Part shown: in pieces, positions 22,546-32,937 of the stretch
Position numbering within the stretch: the stretch's first letter is position 1
How the letters are laid out: the number at the start of each line of letters is the position of its first letter
Assembly: GCA_037178675.1 (NCBI GenBank)
Contig: JAYMGJ010000022.1
Span: 54,607 to 118,606, forward strand
From: Scleroderma bovista
Taxonomy: Eukaryota > Basidiomycota > Agaricomycetes > Boletales > Sclerodermataceae
Direction of reading: 5' to 3'
Length of the DNA stretch: 64,000 bases
The notes under the pieces: model-generated
What the model was told of the DNA's origin: nothing
The model's database searches: none
Seen by the model: the letters and a program-made list of their open reading frames with translations, nothing else
Made by a program: the position numbers and the translations under genes

Positions 22546-23553
22546 CGATGATAGCGACGGGTGGATAATAGAAGTGAGAAGATAGTGTTTGATGTGAGTG
22601 CACAGACGCAGCGCCAGTGCCCATACCGACGCCGTAGAAGACCATACAGTGGTTGACCAAGTGCACAGGATATGATGGTCGCAGGCCGCATGCCTCCTTA
22701 CCGCTGCATACGAAATGTTTCGACTTGGGAGGTTTTGTCTTACAGTATATTGTACAAATAAGGTAACGGAGTCCCGGTCATTGTCACGCTTGAGCTCACT
22801 TGCGTTGAACACCTCGCTAGTGCAAGTCAGCGCTCACTCATCCACGATAATATAAAATGGGTAGGTTGGACATCTAACTCAGTAAACATGACCTCCGCCT
22901 GACCTTGACCCTCTTTGAGATCTTGCTGTAGTTCTCAGATGTAGATCTGCTCAATACGACCCTCGAGAAACTACAATACATAATATGATCTAAAGCTCTG
23001 AGAATATACCGCAATGTCAAGGGTCAATTTTCTTGGATGACCTTGCTGTGATCAAATCTCTCTGGACTGCTCCTGTCTTCGACCACAATAATTTCCATTG
23101 TTCTGCGAATGGTTCTCGCACTGGTTCCAGTGGCTCAAGCAATCTGACTTGAATAGACATCATGATAATATGTTTTGCTGCCTGAAGATGATTTCCATAG
23201 ATCAATCGATCATGATCGATCATGCTGCACGCACGAACTAACTTGACCAAGTATGTAGCCTCGGTGATCTTTATATCTTGTTTTGTCGATAGTATACTAC
23301 CTTAGATCCACCTTCTTTATTATTGTCGTCCTGCTTGTTGCCCTAGTCGATTTTGTACCAGGCCCTATCGTTTCTAGCCTCGTATGTTGTTCGCAGTAAT
23401 GTTTCTCTTGGTTGTTTTTTCCTTTTTTTCTGTGATGCCTTCCTTACCGACTGTATCTAAAAGCACCTGTTCCCCTCTTCTAGTCGACGAGTAGCAAAGC
23501 GCTGGAATTTATGCATGATTATCATAGTTAGAGCTTTGTCCCACATATTCTGG
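22546..23553. other. Spacer A-B of the array, with duplicated gene fragment
   Basis: About 1 kb. The part nearest copy A (22546-23218) should hold its promoter; no clear TATA box was found. From about 23219 the sequence is a composite duplicate of the unknown gene's 3' region. Confidence 0.6.
23219..23516 (+). pseudogene. Duplicated relic of the 3' end of the gene at 19226-21049
   Basis: Positions 23225-23262 match 20682-20719 (CTGCACGCACGAACTAACTT and onward), part of an exon of the unknown gene. The match then jumps to 21153-21410, its 3' flank (for example TTGCCCTAGTC and TCGTTTCTAGCCTCGTATGT). About 430 bp of the source between these two blocks is missing. The fragment cannot encode a protein. 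It was most likely carried along when the neighbouring membrane-protein gene duplicated. Confidence 0.75.
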
Positions 23554-24677
23554 CTATCTACAACAGCTATCCACTGGGGAGTCCCCACACTCTACCTCAT
23601 GGTCCAACAACTGAAGCCTGAGGTTGCGATAGATGCGACATGCCATGGAACTCGTCAGGGCAATTGCTGGGATGTCGCTCGAGGCTTTGGCTACAGCAGG
23701 AACAGAAGGTATCAGCCAGCATATGGTCATTGTGACGTCACAGCAAACTGCGATGCTACAGGGATGAAATGCGATCAAGGTTACAAGCCATCTGGGCTGT
23801 CAAATATCATGGACTTACAAATAGTACTGTTGGCCACCTCGCATGACCGCTCTTGACAACCGAGGGAGAGATTTTCCTGAAAAGATGGTTTTCCAAGTGA
23901 CTTTTTTCTCATTTTGATTCCGAGTAGAGATGAGCCTGATTGTAATGAAGATATATACCATTGTATCGAAGAACAGCGGCATGAGCATAGCTGCAGCTTC
24001 CCATTTCTTCTGGCCGCCATTTATGCAGTGCTTCGTGTTAGCGATCTCACTGGTATGGAAACCTGTGAACACGAGGCCCATCATGCCGACATCTACGACC
24101 CAGAGGAAGATGAAAGCGAAGCAGACTCGTTTGTTGTTGCAGTACACCGCCCGGACGCGTGCGAGGAAGAGAAAGTCGGTGGCAGTGGATGAGACAAAAC
24201 AAAAGGCAGATATGACGTATTGAATAGTTTGACAATGTGCAATAGGTCCCGCTGAAGCGAGGCGTAAATATGTGGCAGGTCAAGTCAAATACAGCTCAAC
24301 GTTACTGACTGTATCCAAGAACACAAAGTAAGATAGTTATAAAGGTACCCCATCTACAATGATTGCATCAGCTCCAACGCACGGGCCAATCAAGAACGAA
24401 TAAACCTACCTGGAAAGATGGTAGGCGATAAAGACAAGACTTGGTCTGCTGATGCGTAGTAGCTGCCAGTCTTGTTTGACAGTGGATAGAATATCCCAAA
24501 TCAGCGCCTGGTGACCGCTCATCATTCTCGACATTCACAGGCATCACGGAAATACAGATGACTTGCCCCTAACGTGACAAGGTAAACGTTTCTTATTACT
24601 TCATACTGCGATGCGGTCCCGGGTTCCAAATAATTGAGATACAAGGCGGGGTTCGGGACAGTCTGGCGCGTGGCCAT
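23554..24677 (-). CDS. Multi-pass membrane protein, DUF6533-like, array copy B
   Basis: Same five-exon plan as copy A: 111, 98, 44, 433 and 202 nt; exon 1 is 24567-24677, exon 4 is 23819-24251 and exon 5 is 23554-23755. The sum is consistent with 295 residues. Start MATRQTVPNPALYLNYLEPG. Exon 4 keeps DFLFLARVRAVYCNNKRVCF, AFIFLWVVDVGMMGLVFTGF and EKKVTWKTIFSGKSLPRLSR. The tail is slightly longer than in A (ending PVDSCCR). Intron 1 (24508-24566) begins GCAAGT and ends AG, a GC-AG intron. No frameshift was seen. Confidence 0.8.
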
Positions 24678-24925
24678 CGATGATAGCGAGGGATGGATTA
24701 GAAGTGAGAACTTGATAGTAATTTAAGTCAGTGCACAGATGCACTGCCAGTACGTGCATTGTCGGATTCTGCCGCCACTAGTACGGTACGTACAGGGTAT
24801 AGGAATCACCCCTCACACGAAGAGTGAAGGGTGGGAAGGAGCCTACCTGTTCCCCAGTCGACGAGTAGCAAAGCGCTGGAATTTATACATGATTATCATA
24901 GCTAAGGCTTCCTCACATATCCCAG

Positions 24926-26049
24926 CTATCTACAACAGCCATCCACTGGAGAGTCCCCACACGCTACCTCGTGGTCCAACAACTTAAGCCTGAGGTTACG
25001 ATAGATGCGACACGCCATGGAGCTCGTTAGGGCAATTGCTGGGACGTCGCTCGAGGCTTTGGCTGCAACAGAAACAGAAGGCATCAGCCAGCAAATGGTC
25101 ATTGCAACGCTACAGGAAATCGCGATCCTACAGGGATGAAATGCAACCAAGGTTACAAGCCATCTTGGTTATCAAATATCACGGACTTACAAATAGTACT
25201 GTTGACCCCCTCGCATGACTGCTCCTGAAACTCGAGGGAGAGATTTTCCTGAAAAGATGGTTTTCCAAGTGACTTTTTTCTCATTTGGATTCCGAGTAGA
25301 GAGGAGCCTGATCGTGATGAAGATGTATACCATTGTATCGAAGAACACGGGCATGAGCATAGGTGCAGCTGCCCATTTCTGTTCGCCATCATTTATGCAG
25401 TGCTTCGTGTCAGCGATCTCACTGGTATGGAAAACAATGAACACTAGGCCCAACAGGCCGACATCTACAACCCAGAGGAAGATGAAAGCGAAGCAGACTC
25501 GTTTGTTGTCGTTGTACACCGCCCGGACGCGTGTAAGGAAGAGAAAGTCGGTGGCAGCAGATGAGGCAAAACAACCTGTAGATATGGCGTATTGAGTAGT
25601 TTGACAGTGCGCAATAGGGCCCGCTAAAGCGAGATGTAAATTTCTGGCAGGTCAAGTCAAATACTGTAGCTCAATTACTGACTGTACGCAAGAACACAAA
25701 GTACGATGGTTGTTAAGGCACCCCATCTACAACGACGGTATCAGCCCGACATACGGGCTAATTAAGAATGATTGAACCTACCTGGAGAGGTGATATGCGA
25801 TAAGGACAAGGCTTAGTTTGCTGATGCGTAGCAGCCGCCATTCTTGTTCGACAGTGGATAGAATGTCCCAAATCAGCGCCTGTCGACTGCCCATCATTCT
25901 CGACATTCACAGGAATCACGGAAACACGCATGACTTGCCCCTAGTGTGACAAGGTAAACGTCTCTCGTTATCTCGTATTGTGATGCGGTCTCAGGTCCCA
26001 AATAATTGAGATACAAGGCGGGGTTCGGGACAGTCTGGCGCGTGGCCAT
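24926..26049 (-). CDS. Multi-pass membrane protein, DUF6533-like, array copy C
   Basis: Exons 1, 4 and 5 are 25939-26049, 25191-25623 and 24926-25127; exons 2 and 3 have the same 98 and 44 nt lengths, giving 295 residues. Start MATRQTVPNPALYLNYLGPE; exon 4 has ATDFLFLTRVRAVYNDNKRV, FIFLWVVDVGLLGLVFIVFH and EKKVTWKTIFSGKSLPRVSG; exon 5 ends PVDGCCR. Copies A, B and C are clearly one subgroup. Intron 1 (25880-25938) is GC-AG (GCAAGT donor). Only 248 bp separate its stop from the B start. Confidence 0.8.
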
Positions 26050-27038
26050 CGATGATGACGAAGCAGGGGTGACTAGGGTGGAATAGAAGTGAGAGATATG
26101 ATATTAATTCAAGTGCACAGACGCAGTGCCCATACCGATTCCGTCCACCATATGGTTGTCCAAGTGCACAGCATCTGAGATGGCCGTGTGCATGCTTCCT
26201 TAACGCGGCCCATATGCGACTGCTGTAGTAGTGACGAACAGCCTCCAACTAGAGAAGTATTCGGCCGCCTGTCTGATCCTGGGTCAACGGAACCCCACAC
26301 CTTAACTCGGAAGTTTTGTAACATTATTTGGTATGTATTGCGATACGCCAACCTTCTTGGCCAATAGGAGAGATGGGGTTGTTGGCCATCCGGACAGGTA
26401 CCGGAACTTTCACCCGCACAAGCCCAAAAACAATCCGCAATGCTGGTAGATAGGAACGTCACCAGCACTCTCATTGTCGGCGTTGAGGGAGTATCTTTGG
26501 CGTTTTCGTAGTAGGCTGCTCGTCGGCATTTGTCGCCAGGGTGGGAAGGGCGGCGGCCTGGCGCTCTTTGTCATGTCGACCTCGTTGCTTTACCAGTTGT
26601 CACCAATTAGCGGCAAGGCTACATTGGTCGCCGCCTCGGTATCCGAGATGTCGATAGAAAGAGGAGATGGAAGGATTATCATTATCTGTGCCAAAACGAT
26701 TTGAGTCAGTAGTGCGCCGCGGTGATTCTGAGCGAATGCGCCCGTAACCGCTAATGGACCTCACTAAGCCTCGTTCAAATTCAGACAACTGGACCAGCAT
26801 GAACAAGCTAGCCTTGGAATCTTAGTACAGTGCGTGTGAGATTGGCGAGAAACGTATGTGCACTTCGAATTTGAAGTCAAGTTGAAGATAAAAATTCCGA
26901 ATTCGGGCCATAGCCCCTGTCCCTCACAATTTGTTTGTCTCGCTCGCAGTCGCGTTCCAGTCAGAGTAAAATAACTACACAAAACGCATGTCGTTAGTGA
27001 CTTTCTGCACTTGTCGCATTCCTCTCGATGATCCGAGT
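26050..27038. other. Spacer C-D of the array
   Basis: About 1 kb with no recognisable gene. A 120-codon minus-strand frame (26764-27126) has no family features and overlaps the copy D tail in another frame. The boundary between the A-C and D-E subgroups of the array falls here. Confidence 0.5.
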
Positions 27039-28241
27039 CTACCGCTCCCGCTCGGGAAAACCACTTGTGGCAGCCTCTACGTCCTTGCCTGACAACACCT
27101 CGGTCAAAGGTATTACCTGGACACACGTCGTGAACACGGCATCTGCTGCCATCGTCTGATCACTCTGTTGTTCCTCCCGGTCCATCAACCCAAGTTTCAG
27201 CTCACGATAAACACGACACGCCATGGAACTACCTAGTCCGACCATTGGGATGGCAACTCCGACTAGGCATACGGAGGGGATGGACGGTATCAACCAAAAG
27301 AGGGTATGCATCACGCCAGTGGCAACCTTGATTCTAGAACATATAAGAATTAGGCACCCACTGTTGGTTCAGTGAGAAATATGAACTTACAGATAGTACT
27401 GCTGCCCTCCCTGCATGATTGCGCAAGATAATCTGGGGAGAGATTTCCCCGAGAAGATTGTCCGCCACGTCACTTTTTTCTCGCTTGGCCTTCGAGTGGA
27501 GAGGAGCTTGATGGTAATGAATATGTATACCATCGTATCGAAGAGCAATGATACAAGTGGAGGCACAACTACATATTTATCCTTGCTGACATTGATGCAG
27601 TGCTTCGTGTTCGCGACCGAGATGGTGTCGAGGCCAGTGAAGAACAAGGACAGAACGCCAACATCAGCTATCCAGAGGAGAATGAAGGCGATATAGATGG
27701 GCTTTTTATGATAGTAAACCGCACATGCACGAGCAAGGAAGAGAGAGTCTGAGGAGGCGACCGAGACAAAAAGGCATACGGTGGTGGATGTCTGGACACT
27801 TCGACAGTTTTCAATGGGACCCGCTGGGTGATATAGTAAGCACGTGAGCAACATTATGACCAGTTAACGGTACTGACTATACTGCAAGACAGAGAGTATC
27901 ATGAATAATAAAGTACTCCATCTACAATGCAAGATTAATAGTGATACCTAAACTCGAGAAAAACATGGACTCACCTCGAGAGATGGTAGGCAAAAAAGAC
28001 AGGTTGTGGCTTACTGATACGAAGTAGCTTCCAGTCTTGTTGGACACAGGACAGAATGTCCCAAATCATAGCCTAGAAACCATGTGTCATCCGGAGTATT
28101 CAAGTGAACCATGGACAAATGACTTGCACCCAGCGTGGCTAGATAGACATTCCTCGTCACCTCGTATTGAAATGCGGTATTAGGGTCCAAATAATTAAGA
28201 TACACTGCTGGATTGGGAAAAGAAGTGGTGGGGCCGTCCAT
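27039..28241 (-). CDS. Multi-pass membrane protein, DUF6533-like, array copy D
   Basis: Five exons (28128-28241, 27975-28072, 27878-27921, 27391-27823, 27039-27333) sum to 984 nt, 327 residues. Start MDGPTTSFPNPAVYLNYLDP, exon 2 AMIWDILSCVQQDWKLLRIS, exon 3/4 joint LLFMILSVLQYTGPIENCRS. Helices include YIAFILLWIADVGVLSLFFT and SLLFDTMVYIFITIKLLSTR. The tail (MACRVYRELKLGLMDREEQQ and about 45 more residues) is longer than in A-C. Intron 1 (28073-28127) is GC-AG. With E it forms the second subgroup. A TATAAAG element lies 44-50 bp upstream of the ATG. Confidence 0.82.
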
Positions 28242-28284
28242 GACGAGACGGAGGTGGAAGGGGACGCTGCCATACAAAGAGGCT

Positions 28285-28291
28285 CTTTATA
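28285..28291 (-). promoter_or_regulatory. TATA-like element upstream of copy D
   Basis: TATAAAG on the minus strand within GGTATAAAGAGCC. The same element in nearly the same context precedes copy E, which supports it as a conserved core-promoter site. Confidence 0.5.
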
Positions 28292-28771
28292 CCAACAGAG
28301 TGGCCGCCAAAGTAGAGAAGATACTGGTGCATATCATAGTTTGCACATGGCAGCTCCTGACCCTGGGCCTAGCTAGTATGGAGGGCCACACTTTGATTCG
28401 GAAATTCACATAATTCAGTCACTGGCAATGGTTAGATACTCCGACATGTACGCTGACCTTCAACCGACCTTCTCAGTGACCAACCAGCGGCACGTTTCAT
28501 CCCTGGCATCCACTGCTTCGAGTGTGGGTTAAGTTCAATCAATAAAAAGAAGGAAACCTGACTGAAATGAGGAGAGATCGCATCGTCGGCAATACTGGGT
28601 GCCAGTCAGGTACCGGGATCACCAACACGGGCCGCGGTGCAAAACATAGCTTTGTCAGCATCAAGACTGCGAAAACGATTTGAATCGTCTGTATCCCCTG
28701 CAGGTGCCAGTATCATGTGTACATCGTTTCGAATCATCGTATAATCCCCACAGGTTCTATTTGTGAAAGCA

Positions 28772-29205
28772 CTCGAAATTCCTCGTCACCTCATATTCAA
28801 ATGCTGTATCACGAGTAGGATCCAATTAATTACTTACAGCAAGGTACACCGCAGGGTGGAGAAAAGAGGCGCATCTGCAAAAGCGTTGAATGTCACCATG
28901 CGCTTGCTGAGTTCTTGGATACTCTGATTGGATGGAGACGAGATTTACGACAAAGCTAAACCAGGTATGTACGTGCCAGCATAGATCCTAGTTTAGCAGA
29001 CGTCCACAAGCCCTCCCTCAACACCAGGTGGTACAACTAAAACGGCCGGCGGGAACCGCGGACTGTTGGGGGTCAGTGATGCCAGTTCAGTGCGCCATAT
29101 GGTCTAACTTGGACTCTGAATGCACTTTCTAAGATTGAAAAACCAAACGGGGACAATTTTGGGCACTTTTGCCCGGCAGTGGAAAGGCCGTCCATGACGA
29201 GACAG
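28772..29205 (-). pseudogene. Degenerate first exon of a sixth array copy, interrupted by about 300 bp
   Basis: On the minus strand, 28772-28870 resembles exon 1 of copies D and E (plus-strand blocks ATTCCTCGTCACCTCATATT, AAATGCTGTAT and AATTAATT) but has indels. The segment with the start codon, GGCCGTCCATGACGAGAC, appears only after about 300 unrelated bp, near 29180-29197. No matching exons 2-5 were found downstream, so this is a fragment. Confidence 0.68.
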
Positions 29206-29690
29206 TAATGATACGACGTGAAAGAGTGCCCATCCAGGTAAATAACTAGGTCGACGAAGGGTCATACCTTTGAGTCAGAAAATTTATTCAGTTCTAATAA
29301 TATCAATTCGCTGACCCTCTCGACTAACCAGCAGCACTCTTCATCCCTGACATGGAGAGAGATGCAATAGTTCTGGTCAGGTTCGACTCCGCTGTGCAAA
29401 CATGATCAACACGGTCACTGTGAGTCATGACCAGAACGTCACTAAACAGTACCGTAACTCTTACGTAGTATTCAGGATCAAATACAATCTGGAAAAATTG
29501 AATCGAATTGCCCACAAGGCTTGGAAAAATCACTTGTGGTCCTTGGTTAACAACACCTCGGTCAAAGGTACTGCCTGGACACATGTGGTGAACACGGCAT
29601 CTGCTGTCGCCTCCTGAATCCTCTGTCGTTCCCCCTGGTCCACCAACTCAAGCTTGAGCTTACGATAGACACGACACGCCATGGAACTAG

Positions 29691-30694
29691 TCAGTCCACA
29701 ATTGGGACGGCACATACGACTCGGCATATGGAGGGGATGGACGGTATTAACCAAAAGAAGACCATCAACATGCTACCGACAACCTTGATCCTAGAACGTA
29801 TAGGAATCAAATACCCATTGTTGGTTCAGCGAGAAATACGAACTTACAGATAGTACTGTTGGCCCCCCTGCATGATCGCGCGGGATAACCTGGGAAGGGA
29901 TTTCCCCGAGAAGATTGTCCGCCATGTCACTTTTTTCTCGCTCGGTTTTCGAGTGGAGAGAAGCTTGGCAGTGACAAATATGTATACCATTGTATCGAAG
30001 AGGATTGATACGAGCAGAGACGCAACTACATAATTATTCCTGCTGACATTGATGCAATGCTTCGTGTTTGCGATCGGGATGACCTCGAGGCCAGTGAAGA
30101 GCAAACCCAGGAGGCCAACATCAACTATCCAGAGCAAGATGAAAGCGATATAAATGGGCTTTCTGTGACAGTAAACCGCATAGACACGGGCGAGGAACAG
30201 AAAGTCTGTGGAGGCGGTCGAGACAAAAAAGCATGCTATGGAGAAATATTCGAAACTTCGGCAATTTTCAATGGGACCGGCTGTGATCAATGAAATGTAA
30301 GCATGGCTATGGAAAGCCAAGGGTACTGACTGTACTCCAGGACAGAGAGTGTAATAAATGACAGAGTACCCAATCTGAAATGAAAGGTTAAGACCAATGC
30401 CAGAACTTGAGAGGAACATAAACCCACCTCGAGAGATGATAAGCAAAAAAGACAGGTTGTGGCTTACTGATACGAAGTAGCTTCCAGTCTTGTTGGACAC
30501 AGGACAGAATGTCCCAAACCATGGCCTGGAGATCACATGTCATCTGGAATATTCATGTGGATCATGGACAAATGACTTGCACTCAGCGTGGCTATATAGA
30601 CATTTCTCGTCACCTCGTATTGAAATGCGGTATTAGGATCCAAATAATTAAGATACACTGCTGGATTGGGGAAAGAAATGGGGGAACCGTCCAT
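29691..30694 (-). CDS. Multi-pass membrane protein, DUF6533-like, array copy E (truncated C-terminus)
   Basis: Exons 30581-30694, 30428-30525, 30331-30374, 29848-30280 and 29691-29790 sum to 789 nt, 262 residues. Start MDGSPISFPNPAVYLNYLDP; exon 4 reads TDFLFLARVYAVYCHRKPIY, IAFILLWIVDVGLLGLLFTG and LFDTMVYIFVTAKLLSTRKP. Exon 5 begins KVVGSMLMVFFWLIPSIPS as in D, but a one-base deletion relative to D near 29690-29710 brings a TGA at 29691-29693. The homologous tail (SSMACRVYRKLKLELVD) persists downstream in another frame. All helices are still encoded, so a tail-less protein is possible; alternatively this is an early pseudogene. Intron 1 (30526-30580) is GC-AG. Confidence 0.75.
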
Positions 30695-31450
30695 GACGAC
30701 ACGGAAGTGGAAGGGGAAAGTGTCATATGGATGCAAATGAACTAATGAGGAGGCTTTATACCGACGGAGTACCCACCAAACTAACAACTCGAGAAGTTAC
30801 CGTACTATTTTACAGCCTCTGACCCTGAGCCAACATTTTAACGCTTCAACGGCTGAGGCTGGCTGAGGGTGATTGGAGTGCATCTTGATGAGAAATTTTA
30901 CATAATTCAGTTCTGTTGATGGTAAATGATGACACGTCGTCTTTTTTTTTGACTAACCAGCAGGAACTTCACCTGGAACGGGGGAAGACGGGGTCAATCG
31001 GCCCATGATGATGTGATGCTTTCCAGTCGAATAAGCCCCCGAAGTACAAAGCACGACCTTTTCAATCTTCTAAAACGTTCCACTCACCTGCTGTATAGTG
31101 CCTTGAATAAGCTTGGAGGTGGCATATCAGGCAAAAGGTACCACACGCCACATTGATCACTGATGGGAGCAACGGAACAATTTCCATATCCGGTCAGGTG
31201 CGGAAGCATTTTGGAACAGATGTATGTAGACAACGTCCATGCAAGTGAACTATGGTAGTGGTCTAATGATCTAAATTGATAGATAAGTGAGCTCCTGCAA
31301 ATATATATCTACTTGAAAGTCAGTGACGTAGCATACAGATGAGGGGAAAGAGCGCAGCATGTGGAAACCATGCAAGAGGAACGTTTCAAGATGAACATAT
31401 ATACAGCTAGACCGATCTCGTCGGACACGATCCAGTCCTGGAACAAGCCA
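30695..31450. other. Intergenic region between array and adenylate kinase pair
   Basis: About 750 bp. The first 280 bp are paralogous to the 5' flank of copy D, including a T-run followed by GACTAACCAGCAGGAACTT. The remainder shows no gene. Confidence 0.5.
30754..30760 (-). promoter_or_regulatory. TATA-like element upstream of copy E
   Basis: TATAAAG on the minus strand, 60-66 bp upstream of the copy E ATG, in the same GGTATAAAG context as upstream of copy D. Confidence 0.5.
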
Positions 31451-32571
31451 CTACAATGAGGTTCTGACCTGCATCTGTCTTGGCAAACGAGTCCTAGCAG
31501 GGATACGTTCACGGATGACAGGAAAGGATTCCCGTACTATGCCTTCCAATGTGGGCCATAACATGGTCGAATCTCCATCCAGGTTTACAAGGCGCGTAGC
31601 ATGTGGTGATCTTGATGCATAGTAATAAAGCAACGGTGACGTCTGTGAGTAGTAATGATCCAACCGTCGAGTGAAGATTTCCTGTTATCACACGTGAAAA
31701 CATGAGCACCACCATCATGATGGGGATCAAAGTTCTACGCACAGGGGTGTCGTCAGGCCGCTTCGTCAGTGGTTCTCCGGTCACATCATCACATCCTGGA
31801 ACCTTTGGAGGGTTGTATGACGTGCTGTAAACGCGGCCTGATGGGATATGAACCCAACGATCGGCTAACCAATCCATAATGACATCGTCCGAAATGTCGA
31901 CATTAACAACAAGATTGAGTGGAAGATTGCGCTGTCTATGAATTCAACGATGAGTATCTTGGGATATGCCTAAGACCGTTGCATTCACTTACTCTAGGTA
32001 ATTGTCTAGTAGTCTTCCTTGGCGTTGGGTTCGAGGGAAGCCATCTAGAATCCAGTTCTGCTCAGGGGAGTATAAGCCATTTCGCCAGAGAGGGATAAAT
32101 TAGGCACCAATCTGACGTACCGTGCTCCGAAGCTTGTCCAGCGTTTGTGTGACGAGATCGAGCATAAGTTCATCAGGTAACAGGCCACCTTTCGCCACAA
32201 TTTCTTCTACCTCTTTTCCAATGGGAGTCCTGATTAGAGTGCGATCATCACTACGAATTTCGATCCATAAACGGATCGGTTGCTGACCTTTCTATAATAT
32301 GTTGGCGGAGGAGATCACCAGTAGACAATGAGTGGATGTCATACTTGGCAGTCAGTTTCGAGGCAAGCGTGCCCTTGCCAGTGCAGGGTTTGCCGAAGAT
32401 CAACATCCGTAGGGAGGGATTGGTGTCGCTTGGTGCCACCTCCGAACCTGCGAGGTTCATGTAAATGGGTAGGGACTTGGACGTCGACCCATGAACAACG
32501 CTGCCGAGTGATCGCACCCCCATGGGGAGGCGGGGCCGAGCAGCAGGCATGAATATAATGGGAGACGCCAT
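31451..32571 (-). CDS. Adenylate kinase (AK3/GTP:AMP phosphotransferase type), tandem copy 1
   Basis: Five exons (32288-32571, 32121-32229, 31993-32057, 31743-31935, 31451-31681) sum to 882 nt, 293 residues. The N-terminus is basic and Ser-rich, compatible with mitochondrial import. Nucleoside monophosphate kinase motifs in order: P-loop GKPCTGKGT, SLSTGDLLRQHI, NWILDGFPRT, LID segment DRWVHIPSGRVY with NPPKVPGCDDVTGEPLTKRP, and RRLDHYYSQTSPLLYYY. The long LID of the GTP:AMP type lacks the zinc cysteines. The P-loop has Cys where the family has Gly (usual GxPGxGKGT), while the nucleotide-binding GK pair is kept. It is probably active but possibly altered; the tandem partner has the canonical loop. 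Confidence 0.85.
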
Positions 32572-32937
32572 GAGTTGGTTAACCAGCTATGCAGAACTGG
32601 ATGGTGAGAGTAGACTCCGTAGAGATTGGTGGCGAGGGCGAGAAAAATCAGTGAAAGCTACAGACCGGGAGCGAACAAGAAATGAATGTGTGTGGTGCGG
32701 CTACCGCATGGTCTATAAGAACAACAAAAGGAGGCAAGGAGCGCTGAGGGGGCGGGGCACTACATTGCAGAGCCACCGGATATTGCCGACCACTGCACTC
32801 ATTACTAGCTGTGTACTGATTCCTATTACCTTGGGAGAAAATACGATGTAAAAGTACAGATCAAATCCAAAAGTCGTATGGCCGCATGAAAAGTGGCATC
32901 AAAGAGTGGACAGAGACAATCGAACAGAAAAACCCTT
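32572..32937. other. Intergenic region between adenylate kinase copies
   Basis: About 370 bp holding the promoter of copy 1 and the 3' UTR of copy 2. No further gene. Confidence 0.5.

Larger units (their letters stand above)
28242..29690. other. Spacer D-E of the array with remnants of a sixth copy
   Basis: 1.45 kb without an intact gene. It contains exon-1 relics (described separately) and 5'-flank blocks that also occur upstream of D and E (around 28460-28510, 29290-29350 and 30940-30975, sharing GACTAACCAGCAG-like cores). Confidence 0.6.

Noticed and set aside
26764..27126. 120-codon minus-strand frame between array copies C and D
   Set aside because: No family features; it overlaps the tail exon of copy D in another frame.
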